Assembly (NCBI RefSeq): GCF_024171695.1
Contig: NZ_JAMTCF010000003.1
Coordinates: 357,548 to 421,547, forward strand
Length of the DNA stretch: 64,000 bases
Source: Actinosynnema pretiosum
GTDB lineage: Bacteria; Actinomycetota; Actinomycetes; Mycobacteriales; Pseudonocardiaceae
Reading direction: 5' to 3'
The notes beneath the pieces are model-generated. The model was not told where the DNA came from and ran no database searches. It saw only the letters and a list, made by a program, of their open reading frames with translations. The number at the start of each line of letters is the position of its first letter. Within the stretch, counting starts at the first letter, position 1. Below, in pieces: positions 46,139-54,830 of this stretch. The position numbers were made by a program, and so were the translations under genes.

Positions 46139-46492
46139 ATGGGAGAGCGGTTCCACGTCGAACCTGATGAGCTGAGCGGGTACAGCGAGCTGCTGACCCG
46201 CAACGCCGGGCACTTCCTGACGATCAGGGAGCACGCCGTGTCCAAGGGCGGTGACACCTCGGGCTTCACCGGCCTGCTCGCCCTGCTGCGCCCCGCCGTC
46301 ACCGGCGTCGCCGAGCTGTACGGCGAGACCCTGGAGTTCGCGAACTCCATGATGACCAAGGAAGCCGCCGCGCTGGACCAGGCCGCCGAGAGCTACCGGG
46401 CCGTCGACGCGCACGCCAAGGCCCTGCTGAGCCAGGTGCAGCAGGCGCTCGAGGCCGCCGCCGAGGCGCCCGCCGTCGGGGGTGGCGAGTGA
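46139..46492 (+). CDS. EspC/WXG100-like type VII secretion protein
   Basis: 117 aa, helical. It begins GERFHVEPDELSGYSELLTR, resembling the start of ESX-associated EspC-like proteins, and continues as an amphipathic four-helix or helical-hairpin structure (AALDQAAESYRAVDAHAKAL). It has no classical signal peptide. The ATG at 46139 is preceded by GGGAGAGGGA about 12 nt upstream. Its stop overlaps the next start (GTGA). Together with the next two genes it forms a tight three-gene operon. Role: probable secreted partner of the following protein, inferred from size and context. Confidence 0.65.
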   Translation: MGERFHVEPDELSGYSELLTRNAGHFLTIREHAVSKGGDTSGFTGLLALLRPAVTGVAELYGETLEFANSMMTKEAAALDQAAESYRAVDAHAKALLSQVQQALEAAAEAPAVGGGE

Positions 46493-47409
46493 CCGCGTAC
46501 GCCGACGTCGAGAACCCGGCCACCGCGCTGGCCGCCGCGCCCGAGGACCGGCCGGGCCGCCAGAGCACCAAGGAGCTCATCGAGAAGGCGGGCTGGAAGA
46601 TCCAGGGCGTCAACTGGATCTACGAGCAGGTCACCGGCGAGAACCTGATCGAGTCGCTGATCAACCCGCTGCTCGGCGACTTCGAGAAGATCGACGCGAA
46701 CGCCGCCGCCTGGGACCGGGTCGCCAAGTCGCTCGACTCGGTGCGGCACAACGTGGACGCGGGCGCCGGGCAGCTCGGCCCGCACTGGGACGGCGACGCC
46801 GCGCAGTCGTTCGAGACCAGGATGCGCACCCTGTGGGTGGTCGCGATCGAGGCCGACTCGCAGGTCGCGCGGATCGTCGGCAACCAGTTCCAGTCCACCG
46901 CCTCGGCCTGCCGCACCGCCACCGGGCTCGCGCTGAGCCTGCTGGACAAGCTGGTCGGCAAGCTGGTCGAGGCCGCCATGACGGCGTGGATCCCGGTCGT
47001 CGGCTGGGGCCGCGCGGTGTGGATGGTCTACGACGCGGTGCAGATCGTCGACGCCATCCGGAAGATCATCATCTCGATCCAGACGCTCATCGAGGGCGTC
47101 CAGGGCATGGTCAACGGCCTCAAGGGCATGGGCACCGCGCTCATGAAGCTCAAGGACGTGCGGGACGTCGGCGACGCGCTGGACGTGCTCGACGCCTACC
47201 AGGACGGGCAGCAGAAGTTCGGCGACGGCCTGTCCGCCGCCAAGTCCGGGGCGCTCGGCGTGGCGATGAACAGCTACAAGCTCGGGTCGTCGGTCAACAA
47301 GGCGAACACCCGGTACACCGCGCCGCCCCCCGGCGCCAGCCCGCCGCCGACGTCACCGCCGCCCGCCCAGTCCGGCGCCCCCGCGTCCGGTGGCGGAGGT
47401 GGGGAATGA
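46489..47409 (+). CDS. WXG100-like helical protein with hydrophobic core, type VII-associated
   Basis: 306 aa. Residues about 60-150 form a helical hairpin with a W-x-G-like turn (LGPHWDGDAAQSFETRM), as in WXG100/ESX substrates. A hydrophobic part (about 155-230) includes AWIPVVGWGRAVWMVYDAVQ and IRKIIISIQTLIEGVQGMV, and the C terminus is Pro/Gly-rich (PPPGASPPPTSPPP). The layout resembles N-terminal translocation regions of larger type VII effectors, but no toxin domain follows. Start and stop both overlap neighbouring genes by four bases. Confidence 0.65.
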   Translation: MTAYADVENPATALAAAPEDRPGRQSTKELIEKAGWKIQGVNWIYEQVTGENLIESLINPLLGDFEKIDANAAAWDRVAKSLDSVRHNVDAGAGQLGPHWDGDAAQSFETRMRTLWVVAIEADSQVARIVGNQFQSTASACRTATGLALSLLDKLVGKLVEAAMTAWIPVVGWGRAVWMVYDAVQIVDAIRKIIISIQTLIEGVQGMVNGLKGMGTALMKLKDVRDVGDALDVLDAYQDGQQKFGDGLSAAKSGALGVAMNSYKLGSSVNKANTRYTAPPPGASPPPTSPPPAQSGAPASGGGGGE

Positions 47410-47810
47410 CCTTCCCCTACGACAGGGCCAAGCTCGACGCGCTCGTCGCCGACGTGGAGGCGCGCAACGCCGCGCTGATCAAGACCGCCACCGAGGCGTC
47501 CCGGGTGCGGACCACCTCGCGCGGCCTGTCCGACGCCGACCTCGCCCAGATCTCCCGCGCCGCGAACGACCCGCGCGCCCCGCAGGCGCTGCGCGACCTG
47601 GCCAAGCGGGTCGACGCGGGCGAGCTGTCCTGGAAGGACGTCGCCGAGGGCAAGGCGCTGGACGACGAGGGCGTGCGGCGGGCCATGGCCACCGGCATCC
47701 CGGACCTCAAGCGCGCCCACAACGCCATCCGCGAGGGCCAGGACGTGCAGGACCTGGCGCGCGGCGGCGACGGCGACGAGCCCGGCTCGTTCACCGAGGA
47801 CGCCTGGTAG
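47406..47810 (+). CDS. hypothetical protein, third gene of type VII-like operon
   Basis: 134 aa, soluble and charged. It begins TFPYDRAKLDALVADVEARN and carries an internal DLAKRVDAGELSWKDVAEG helix pair. The acidic C terminus ends FTEDAW. No family is recognised. The ATG overlaps the previous stop. As in other WXG100-type cassettes, it could be a chaperone or a third secreted component. A strong bidirectional terminator follows. Confidence 0.65.
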   Translation: MTFPYDRAKLDALVADVEARNAALIKTATEASRVRTTSRGLSDADLAQISRAANDPRAPQALRDLAKRVDAGELSWKDVAEGKALDDEGVRRAMATGIPDLKRAHNAIREGQDVQDLARGGDGDEPGSFTEDAW

Positions 47811-47813
47811 CGC

Positions 47814-47838
47814 GGGGGCGGGTTCTCGACCCGCCCCC
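47814..47838. terminator. bidirectional terminator
   Basis: A perfect 10-bp stem (47814-47823 with 47829-47838) with a 5-nt loop lies between convergent genes. Confidence 0.85.
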
Positions 47839-47845
47839 ACCCGCC

Positions 47846-48400
47846 TCAGAACGGCGAGTCGACCGGCCCACCGCTCGTGTGGTTGACCCCGTCGCCGCGC
47901 ACCACGTCGTAGAACACCCCGGCCGCGATCGCCAGCGACCGCACCGGTTCCGCGAGCCCGCCCCGGAGCCGCAGCACGTCCCGGCGGATCCGCGCCCCGT
48001 CCCGCTTCGCGAGCTGCCGGTAGGACATCCCGGCCACGTCCGCCAGCGCGCACAACCGCGTCCCGGCGGCGTCGTGCAGCCCGACCCCGCCGCCACCCTC
48101 CTTGCGCAGCGAGCCGAGCGCGCGACCACCGGGCAGCAGCACCTCGGTGGGCGGCGCGCCCCAGCCCTTGCGCACCTCCAGCAGCGGCCCGGCGGGCGTC
48201 GACAGCGCCACCCGGAAGGCGGTCCGGCCGGAGAACGCGGTGCGCCGCAGCGCCACCAGCGGCCCCAGGCCGCCCAGGTCCTCGGTGTGCGCCAGCGGCG
48301 CGTCCGACTCGGCGTAGACCCGCACCGAGTAGCGGACCTTCAGCAGGTGGTCGGTGAACGACCAGGGGTGCTCGACCAGCAGCACATCGGGCAAGGTCAC
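47846..48400 (-). CDS. hypothetical protein, possible LURP-one/tubby-like fold
   Basis: 184 aa from the GTG at 48400. The order of strands (YSVRVYAESD, AFRVALSTPAG, LLEVRKGW, EVLLPGGRALGSLRKE, VGLHDAAGTRLCALAD) suggests a beta-rich LURP-one or scramblase-like fold, but this is a weak assignment. No membrane segment or signal is visible. It is divergent from pyrE with 54 bp between the start codons. Confidence 0.55.
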   Translation of the reverse strand: MTLPDVLLVEHPWSFTDHLLKVRYSVRVYAESDAPLAHTEDLGGLGPLVALRRTAFSGRTAFRVALSTPAGPLLEVRKGWGAPPTEVLLPGGRALGSLRKEGGGGVGLHDAAGTRLCALADVAGMSYRQLAKRDGARIRRDVLRLRGGLAEPVRSLAIAAGVFYDVVRGDGVNHTSGGPVDSPF

Positions 48401-48454
48401 GGTGTGCCACCTTACGGGCGCGTCACCCGGTCGCGTGTGACAGTCTTGGCAGCC

Positions 48455-49021
48455 GTGCGAACTGAAGTGGTTCTGGATGCCGTCGCCAAGGCCGAGCTGG
48501 CCCGCCTGGTGAGCGAGTTGGCCGTGGTGCACGGCAAGGTCACGCTGTCCTCCGGCGCCGAGGCCGACTACTACATCGACCTGCGCAGGGCCACCCTGCA
48601 CCACGCCGCGGCCCCGCTCATCGGCAAGCTCCTGCGGCAGCTCACCTCCGACTGGGACTACGCCGCCTCGGGCGGCCTGACCCTGGGCGCCGACCCGGTC
48701 GCCTGCGCGATCATGCACTCGGCCGCCGCCGACGGCGAGGTGCTGGACGCGTTCGTGGTGCGCAAGGCGACCAAGCAGCACGGGATGCAGCGCCGCATCG
48801 AGGGCGTCGACGTCGAGGGCAAGCGCGTCCTCGCCGTCGAGGACACCTCCACGACCGGCGGCAGCGTCATGACCGCCGTGGAGGCGCTGCGCGAGGCGGG
48901 CGCGATCGTCGTCGGCGTCGTGACGGTGGTCGACCGGGGCACCGGCGCGCGCGAGGTCATCGAGGCGGAGGGCCTGTCCTACCGCTACCTCCTCGACCTC
49001 GCCGACCTGGGGCTGGCGTGA
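48455..49021 (+). CDS. pyrE: orotate phosphoribosyltransferase
   Basis: 188 aa. It joins orotate and PRPP to OMP in UMP synthesis. The PRPP-binding motif is VLAVEDTSTTGGSVMTAVEA; the early ASGGLTLGADPVACAI and the mobile loop VVRKATKQHGMQRRIEG are typical. The GTG at 48455 gives the family's usual N terminus (EVVLDAVAKAELARLV). The other pyrimidine genes are not in the window, as in mycobacteria where pyrE also stands apart near clpB. The stop is one base before the next start. Confidence 0.95.
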   Translation: MRTEVVLDAVAKAELARLVSELAVVHGKVTLSSGAEADYYIDLRRATLHHAAAPLIGKLLRQLTSDWDYAASGGLTLGADPVACAIMHSAAADGEVLDAFVVRKATKQHGMQRRIEGVDVEGKRVLAVEDTSTTGGSVMTAVEALREAGAIVVGVVTVVDRGTGAREVIEAEGLSYRYLLDLADLGLA

Positions 49022-49022
49022 G

Positions 49023-49733
49023 ATGACCGCAGTCCTCCTGCTCGCCGCCGTGGTGGTGGTCCTCGCCGCGGCGGTCGTCGTGGGCTTCGCCCGGCACCGC
49101 CGCGTCCCGGCCACCGGACCCGGCCAGGTCGCCGCGCCGCAGGTGTTCGTCAGCGAGTGGGAGCAGCGGATGCGCGCCCTGGAGTCGACGACCGGCCTGC
49201 GCTACACGGCGGAGGACCAGGGCTTCGGGGAGCGCGTCCCGCAGATCGGCCGGATGCTCGAATCCGACCCCGGCCGGATCAAGGCGCAGCTCGTCGGGCA
49301 CTGGCGCGGCGTGCCGGTGCTCGCCGTCGAGCTGGTGCTGCGCGCGCAGAACGGCAGGACCAGCGACTACCGCACCTACACGGCGGTGGTCGTGCCCCGG
49401 CCGATGCCGGGGCCGTGGGTGCTGATCAGCCCGCGCGAGGACGGCGTGTGGGGGCTGTTCGAGCAGTTCACCACGACCGGCGACGAGGCGTTCGACGCCC
49501 GCTACGAGCTGCGCAGGAAGAACCCGGCGTTCGCCACCGCGCTGCTCGCCTGCGGGTTGCCGCAGTGGCTGCTGCACGAGCCGCGCGCGCTCGGGGTGGC
49601 CGTCCTGTTCGGCGAGCACAAGCTCGTCGCGGCCATCCAGGCACCGTTGTTGCAGGCACCCATCGGTCACCTCGCCGATCTGCTCCTCGACCTGGCGGGC
49701 CGCGTCCCCTGGCAGTCGCTCCCGCGCGGGTGA
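49023..49733 (+). CDS. hypothetical membrane-anchored protein
   Basis: 236 aa. One N-terminal helix (TAVLLLAAVVVVLAAAVVVG) is followed by a soluble domain with VSEWEQRMRALESTTGLRY and YTAVVVPRPMPGPWVLI. No family is recognised. It starts one base after the pyrE stop and is surely co-transcribed; a conserved secreted or membrane protein next to pyrE is also known from mycobacteria. Confidence 0.7.
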   Translation: MTAVLLLAAVVVVLAAAVVVGFARHRRVPATGPGQVAAPQVFVSEWEQRMRALESTTGLRYTAEDQGFGERVPQIGRMLESDPGRIKAQLVGHWRGVPVLAVELVLRAQNGRTSDYRTYTAVVVPRPMPGPWVLISPREDGVWGLFEQFTTTGDEAFDARYELRRKNPAFATALLACGLPQWLLHEPRALGVAVLFGEHKLVAAIQAPLLQAPIGHLADLLLDLAGRVPWQSLPRG

Positions 49734-49809
49734 TCCCGCACGGGTGATTCCTCCTGGCCGCCTCCGGGTAGTCACTCCTAGGCTGCGAGGTACAGGAGGT
49801 TTCCGGGGG

Positions 49810-50202
49810 ATGGTCGCTCTCGCGCTCGCCGAACTCGTCGTGGTGCTGCACTTCGCCGCACTGGCGTTCCTGGTCGTCGGCGGGTTCCTCGCCCGCAGGT
49901 GGCACTGGCTGATCTACCCGCACGCCGCGATGGCGGCGTGGGGGCTGTCCGTGGTGGTGTTCGCGCTGGACTGCCCGCTGACGATGCTGGAGAACGAGCT
50001 GCGCGTGCTCGGCGGGCAGCCAGCGCTCACCAGGGGCTTCATCGACACCTACATCGACGGCGTGCTCTACCCGGAGTCGCTGGGCACGCCGGTGCAGGTG
50101 GTGGTGGCGGTGCTGGTCCTCGGCTCGTGGATCTCGCTGGCCGCCGGGCACGGGCAGCGCTCGGCGGCGCGCGAGGAGGCCGCCGAGCCGTCACCGCGCT
50201 GA
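49810..50202 (+). CDS. DUF2784 membrane protein
   Basis: 130 aa with three to four membrane helices. VVLHFAALAFLVVGGFLARR and the conserved CPLTMLENELR, including the Cys-Pro and Glu-Asn of DUF2784, identify the family. ATG at 49810 has AGGAGG (49795-49800) nine nt upstream. The function is unknown. Confidence 0.85.
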   Translation: MVALALAELVVVLHFAALAFLVVGGFLARRWHWLIYPHAAMAAWGLSVVVFALDCPLTMLENELRVLGGQPALTRGFIDTYIDGVLYPESLGTPVQVVVAVLVLGSWISLAAGHGQRSAAREEAAEPSPR

Positions 50203-50248
50203 ACCGCGTCGCCTACGATGGCCCGGCCGTTCGAGTGACTGGAGCCGC

Positions 50249-50950
50249 GTGGCCGGGGAAGTGCTGCTGGAGGGTTTCCACGCGGTCAAGCACGCGCTGC
50301 GCTTCGGCGGCGCGGGCGCGGTCCGCGAGGTGCTGCTGACCGACCGGGACGCCGTGCTCGCGCTGGCCCGCTCGCACGCGCCCGACCTGGTCGCCGCGTT
50401 CGCCGCCGTCGAACCGGTCACCACCGCCGAGCTGGTCCGCCGGACCGGCCGCGCCCACCCCACCGGCGTCGCCGGGTTCGCCGCAAGGCCCGCCGCCGCC
50501 GTGCCGGGCGCCGACCGGCCCGCCCCGCTGGTGCTGCTGGACAACCCGCGCAACCTGGGCAACCTCGGCGCGGTCGTGCGGGTCGCGGCGGGCCTCGGCG
50601 CGAGCGGCGTGGTGTCGACCGGCGACGTCGACCCGTGGCACCCGACCGTGCTGCGCGGCAGCGCCGGGCTGCACTACGCGCTGCCGGTCGCGCGGGTGGA
50701 CGACCCGGCCGCGCTGGAGGGCGAGCTGTTCGCGTTCGACGCGGGCGGCGAGCCGGTGGACCGGGTGCGGTTCCCGGACGGCGCCGTCCTGGCGTTCGGC
50801 TCGGAGCGGCACGGGCTGTCCGAGCGCACCCGCGCCCGCGCCGACCGGGTGGTGTCGCTGCCGATGCGCCCGCTGGTGTCCAGCTACAACCTGACCACCA
50901 GCGTCGCGATGGCGCTCTACCACTGGGACCTGCTCCGACGGGCGACGTGA
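50249..50950 (+). CDS. TrmH/SpoU family RNA methyltransferase
   Basis: 233 aa. It methylates ribose 2'-O in tRNA or rRNA using SAM. SPOUT motifs: LDNPRNLGNLGAVVRVA (motif 1, Asn and Arg), FGSERHGLSE (motif 2) and LPMRPLVSSYNLTTSVAMA (motif 3 with the SAM knot). The N-terminal 80 residues form an L30e-like substrate domain. TACGAT about 35 nt upstream may be the -10. Mycobacteria also carry such a gene close to pyrE. Confidence 0.9.
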   Translation: MAGEVLLEGFHAVKHALRFGGAGAVREVLLTDRDAVLALARSHAPDLVAAFAAVEPVTTAELVRRTGRAHPTGVAGFAARPAAAVPGADRPAPLVLLDNPRNLGNLGAVVRVAAGLGASGVVSTGDVDPWHPTVLRGSAGLHYALPVARVDDPAALEGELFAFDAGGEPVDRVRFPDGAVLAFGSERHGLSERTRARADRVVSLPMRPLVSSYNLTTSVAMALYHWDLLRRAT

Positions 50951-50974
50951 TCGATCCGTGGGCACACTGGCCGG

Positions 50975-52090
50975 GTGACGACGCCGAAGCTGCACGCCGC
51001 CCGCGCCGGGGTGGCCGAGCGCGCGATCCGGTCCAGGCACCTGCGCAGCGTCTGGGGGCTGCCCGGCACCGCGCTGGGGCTCAACGCCTGGCCGCCCGAC
51101 CTGGGGGCCCGCGCGCACCGGAGCTTCGGCTACTGGTGGCAGGCGCACCTCGTCGACTGCGTCGTCGACGCCCAGCTGCGCGCCCCGCGCCTGTCCAGGG
51201 CCACCCTGGTCGAGCACCTGGTGCGCGGCCTGCGGGTGCGCAACCTGAGCGGCTGGACCAACGACTACTACGACGACGTCGCCTGGCTCGGCCTCGCCCT
51301 GCAGCGCGCGGCGGGCATCGGCGTCCACCGGCAGCGCGCCCTCGACGCCGTCGCCGCCCGGCTGCGCGACGGCCTGACCGACCACGGCGGCGGCGGGCTG
51401 TGGTGGCGCAGGGGGGACGACTTCAAGAACGTGCCCGCCAACGGCCCCGCCGCGATCTTCTTCGCCCGCAGGGCCCGCGCGAGCGGCGACCGCGCCGACC
51501 TCGGCCGCGCCCGGTCGATCGTGGACTGGGTGGAGGACAACCTCGCCGACCCCGGAACGGGGCTGGTCTGGGACGGGCTGCACCTGCGCCCCGACGGCTC
51601 CGTCCGCGAGGTCGAGCGGGTGCTCTACACCTACTGCCAGGGCGTGCACCTCGGCGCCTGCCTGGAGATCGCGCGCTCGGGCGGTGGCCCGCGCTGGGCG
51701 GACCGGGCGGCGCGGGTGGTCGCGGGCGTCGACCGGGAGCTGGCGGCGGACCGGGTGCTGCGCGGCCACGGCGGTGGCGACGGCGGGCTGTTCAGCGGCA
51801 TCCTCGCCCGCTACCTCGCGCAGGCCGCGCTGCACCTGGACCGGCCGGAGGCGGTGCTGGCGGCCGAGCTGGTGACCGCCTCGGCGGAGGCGGCGTGGAC
51901 CAACCGGTCCGCCGCCGTGTCCGGGCCGCTGTTCGGGCCCGACTGGGGGCGGCCCACCGGCAGGCCCGAGGCGGGGGCGGCCGAGCGGGACCTGTCGGTG
52001 CAGCTCGGCGGGTGGATGGTGCTGGAGGCGGCGGCGCTGCTGGAGGAGCGCGGGAAGGTGCCGCAGCGGCGGCTCACGGCGCGGGGGTGA
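50975..52090 (+). CDS. glycoside hydrolase family 76-type protein
   Basis: 371 aa, an (alpha/alpha)6-barrel. NDYYDDVAWLGLALQRA has the paired Asp typical of GH76 endo-alpha-1,6-mannanases; GGGLWWRRGDDFKNVPANG and YTYCQGVHLGACLE are further barrel motifs. No signal peptide is seen, which suggests a cytoplasmic enzyme, as for actinobacterial relatives near pyrE (Rv0365c type). Target glycans could be mannose-containing. It starts 24 bp after the methyltransferase gene. Confidence 0.85.
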   Translation: MTTPKLHAARAGVAERAIRSRHLRSVWGLPGTALGLNAWPPDLGARAHRSFGYWWQAHLVDCVVDAQLRAPRLSRATLVEHLVRGLRVRNLSGWTNDYYDDVAWLGLALQRAAGIGVHRQRALDAVAARLRDGLTDHGGGGLWWRRGDDFKNVPANGPAAIFFARRARASGDRADLGRARSIVDWVEDNLADPGTGLVWDGLHLRPDGSVREVERVLYTYCQGVHLGACLEIARSGGGPRWADRAARVVAGVDRELAADRVLRGHGGGDGGLFSGILARYLAQAALHLDRPEAVLAAELVTASAEAAWTNRSAAVSGPLFGPDWGRPTGRPEAGAAERDLSVQLGGWMVLEAAALLEERGKVPQRRLTARG

Positions 52091-52178
52091 TCAGAGCAGA
52101 GGGGCCCAACGGCGGCCGAGCGGCGGTTCGGGGTCGTGGTGCGGCGGTCACGGGGTCGCTCGCACCGCTGCGCGACGC

Positions 52179-52214
52179 GCGCTCAGCGGCACCCGCGCGC
52201 TCAGCGGCACCCGC
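52179..52214. repeat. perfect 18-bp tandem duplication at the LacI gene end
   Basis: GCGCTCAGCGGCACCCGC occurs twice head to tail (52179-52196, 52197-52214). The LacI-gene stop lies in the second copy, so the first is a silent copy beyond the stop. Confidence 0.85.
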
Positions 52215-53157
52215 ACGAGCTGCGGTGCCGCAGCTCGGGGGCCAGCCGGATCGTCTCCGGGGCCCGCTCCGGCTCGGTGATCCTGGACAGCAGCAGCCGC
52301 ACCGCCGTGCGCCCGATCTCCTCCACCGGCTGCGCCAGCGCGGTCAGCGGCGGGTCGACCAGCTCGGCCCACTCCACCTCGTCGTACGCCACCAGCGCCA
52401 GGTCCGAGCCGATCCGCACGTTCCGCGCCCGCGCCTCCCGCAGCACGTCCACCAGCGCCTGGTGCCCGCCGACCACCACCGCCGTCACCGAGCCCAGCAG
52501 CGGCCCCAGCGAGGTGCGCACCACGTCCTCGTCCCAGGCCAGCCCGGCCCGGCCGAGCCCCAGCCGGTAGCCGAGCACCCGCTCGTCCGTCGTGGCCAGC
52601 CCCGGCGCGCCGGTGACCAGTCCGATCCGCCGGTGCCCCAGCTCGGCCACGTGCTTGACCAGCGACGACGTGGCCTGCACGTTCTCCGGTCCCACCTGGT
52701 CCAGGTCCTTGGCCACCACCAGCCGGTCCACCAGCACCGTCGGCACGCCCAGCCGCCGCAGCTCCGGCAGCGCCGCGCTGCCCGACGTCGGCGTCAGCAG
52801 CACCCCGTCGACCCGCCGCGAGCGCAGCACCCGCACCGCCGCCTGCTCCGACTCCGCGCTCTCCCGCGTGTCGATCAGCACCAGCGCGTAGCCCGCCGCC
52901 GTCGCCTCGGCCTCGATCGCCGCGATCAGCTCCGCGAAGTACGGGTGCGACTCCAGCGACACCGCCAGCCCCAGCGACTTCGTGCCGCCGGTGACCAGCG
53001 ACCGCGCGATCGCGTCCCCGGTGTACCCGGTCTCCTCGATGGCCTTGAGCACCCGGTCGCGCGTGCTCCCCGCCACCGACCTGGTCTCGTTCACCACGTG
53101 TGAGACGGTGGTGATCGACACCCCGGCGAGACCCGCGACCTCCCGCATGGTGACCAC
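52201..53157 (-). CDS. LacI family transcriptional regulator
   Basis: 318 aa (an ATG at 53148 would remove three residues). The helix-turn-helix is MREVAGLAGVSITTVSHVVN, followed by the hinge helix and a periplasmic-binding-protein-like sensor domain with GLAVSLESHPYFAELIAAIE and a typical LALVAYDEVEWAEL. It is divergent from a PfkB kinase, with a LacI-type palindrome (53181-53194) between them. It probably represses the two kinase genes and itself until a sugar is present. The sugar is not known. Confidence 0.92.
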   Translation of the reverse strand: MVTMREVAGLAGVSITTVSHVVNETRSVAGSTRDRVLKAIEETGYTGDAIARSLVTGGTKSLGLAVSLESHPYFAELIAAIEAEATAAGYALVLIDTRESAESEQAAVRVLRSRRVDGVLLTPTSGSAALPELRRLGVPTVLVDRLVVAKDLDQVGPENVQATSSLVKHVAELGHRRIGLVTGAPGLATTDERVLGYRLGLGRAGLAWDEDVVRTSLGPLLGSVTAVVVGGHQALVDVLREARARNVRIGSDLALVAYDEVEWAELVDPPLTALAQPVEEIGRTAVRLLLSRITEPERAPETIRLAPELRHRSSCGCR

Positions 53158-53180
53158 GAACCAGCCCCCGTTCGCACTGT

Positions 53181-53194
53181 CGCAAGCGATTGCG
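53181..53194. promoter_or_regulatory. LacI-family operator
   Basis: CGCAAGCGATTGCG, with 5-bp perfect arms and a central CG step, lies 23 bp before the LacI start and 32 bp before the kinase start. Confidence 0.8.
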
Positions 53195-53226
53195 TGCGGA
53201 CCCTACCGACCAGGGAGCGAGCACGC

Positions 53227-54183
53227 GTGGCAGTTGTCCTGTGTGTCGGGCTGACGACCGTCGATGTCACCCAACAGGTGGAAGACTTCCCGGAACCGGG
53301 CGAAAAGATGCAGTCCCTCGCCGCTTTCACGTCACCCGGCGGTCCCGCCGCCAACGCGGCCACCGCCGTCGCCGCGCTCGGCCACCGCGCCGTCCTGGTC
53401 ACCGCCACCGGCGCCGACCCGCTCGGCGCGCTCGCCCTGCGCGGCCTCGCCGACCGCCGCGTCGAGGTGGTCGACGCCGCCCCCGACGGCTTCCGGATCG
53501 CGCTCAGCATGGTCGTGGTGCGGGCGGGCGACGGCGAGCGCACCGTCGTGTCCCGCAACGCGGGCGGCCACCTGCCCGCCGTGCCCGCCGACCTGCCAGA
53601 CCGGGTCGCCGAGGCGGACGTGCTGCTGCTCGACGGCCACCTCGGCCCGCTGGCGCTCGCCGCCGCCCGCTCGGCGCGCGAGCGCGGCGTGCCGGTGGTG
53701 CTGGACGCCGGGAGCTGGAAGCCTGTCCTGGACGACCTGCTGCCGCTGGTGGACGTCGCCGCCTGCTCGGCAGCCTTCCCGCTGACCGAGCGCGCGGTGC
53801 ACGACCGGGGCGTGCCGCTGGTGATCCGGACGCGCGGCGCCCTCCCCGTGACCTGGTCGAACCGCACCACCGCCGAACCGGCGCCCTCCGGCCCCCGAGC
53901 AGCGGGGCCGGACGCGGCCTGGGCGGGCACGACCCCGGCGGGGAGCGCCGGGCCGCACGACGGCCCGGTGGTTTCGACGGGCGAGGTCCCGGTGACCCCG
54001 GTTCCGGTGCGGGACACCAACGGTGCGGGCGACGTGTGGCACGGCGCGCTGGCGGTCGCCCTCGCGCGGCGCGAACCGGTGGCGCGGGCCGTCGCGTGGG
54101 CCAACGAGGTCGCGGCGGTCCGGGTGCGCAACCCGGCCGAGCGCTGGGTCGAGGAGTTGTGGCGGTGGCGGGACAGCGGGTGA
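53227..54183 (+). CDS. PfkB family carbohydrate kinase
   Basis: 318 aa. GTG at 53227 with CAGGGAG ten nt upstream. SPGGPAANAATAVAALG is the substrate/ribokinase motif 1, and RDTNGAGDVWHGAL is the ATP-anion hole with catalytic Asp. A Pro/Ala/Gly-rich insertion of about 40 residues (around 218-258, between the TWSNRTTAEP and GEVPVTPVPV segments) is unusual. It phosphorylates a sugar such as fructose, ribose or a deoxysugar; which one is unknown. It is followed by an overlapping P-loop kinase gene. Confidence 0.9.
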   Translation: MAVVLCVGLTTVDVTQQVEDFPEPGEKMQSLAAFTSPGGPAANAATAVAALGHRAVLVTATGADPLGALALRGLADRRVEVVDAAPDGFRIALSMVVVRAGDGERTVVSRNAGGHLPAVPADLPDRVAEADVLLLDGHLGPLALAAARSARERGVPVVLDAGSWKPVLDDLLPLVDVAACSAAFPLTERAVHDRGVPLVIRTRGALPVTWSNRTTAEPAPSGPRAAGPDAAWAGTTPAGSAGPHDGPVVSTGEVPVTPVPVRDTNGAGDVWHGALAVALARREPVARAVAWANEVAAVRVRNPAERWVEELWRWRDSG

Positions 54184-54800
54184 GGTTCGAGGAGCTGGTC
54201 GAGCGGGCGAGAGCGCTCGCGAAGACCGGTGAGCGGCGGGTGCTCGGCATCGGCGGCGCGCCGGGGTCGGGCAAGTCGACCCTGGCCAGGAGGCTGGTGG
54301 ACGAGCTGGGCGCGGACGCGGCCCTGGTCGAGATGGACGGCTTCCACCTCGCGCAGCGGGAGCTGGAGCGGCTGGGCGCGGCCGAGCGCAAGGGCGCGCC
54401 GGACACGTTCGACGTGTCCGGCTACGCCGACCTGCTCGGCAGGCTCAAGGCGCACGGCCCCGACGTGGTGTACGCGCCGGAGTTCCGCCGAGAGATCGAG
54501 GAGCCGGTGGCCTGCGCGGTGCCGGTCGACCCGACCGTGCCGCTCGTGGTCACCGAGGGGAACTACCTGCTGCTCCAGTACGAGAAGTGGAAGCGGGTCC
54601 GGCTCGTGCTGGACGAGGCCTGGTTCCTGCGGATCGACGAGGACCTGCGGGTGCGGCGGCTGGTCGAGCGGCACGTCCGCTACGGCAGGCCCGAGGCCGA
54701 GGCGCGCGAGCGTGTGCTGCGCGGCAGCGACCACGTCAACGCGCTCATGGTGAACTCGTCCAGCGCGGGGGCCGACCTGGTGATCGCGGAAGTGCGCTGA
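54165..54800 (+). CDS. P-loop nucleoside/sugar kinase family protein (FrcK/uridine-kinase-like)
   Basis: 211 aa. Walker A GGAPGSGKST (residues about 29-38), substrate/Walker B-like VEMDGFHL, and TEGNYLLLQ resemble uridine kinase, pantothenate kinase and the FrcK-like kinases linked to fructose uptake. The GTG at 54165 has GAGGAG at proper distance and overlaps the PfkB gene by 19 bp; GTG 54180 is the alternative. Translational coupling with PfkB and LacI control suggest a sugar-phosphorylation pair. Confidence 0.83.
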   Translation: MAGQRVRFEELVERARALAKTGERRVLGIGGAPGSGKSTLARRLVDELGADAALVEMDGFHLAQRELERLGAAERKGAPDTFDVSGYADLLGRLKAHGPDVVYAPEFRREIEEPVACAVPVDPTVPLVVTEGNYLLLQYEKWKRVRLVLDEAWFLRIDEDLRVRRLVERHVRYGRPEAEARERVLRGSDHVNALMVNSSSAGADLVIAEVR

Positions 54801-54830
54801 GCGGCGGCGCGCTGAGCGGAGGCCGGTGGG

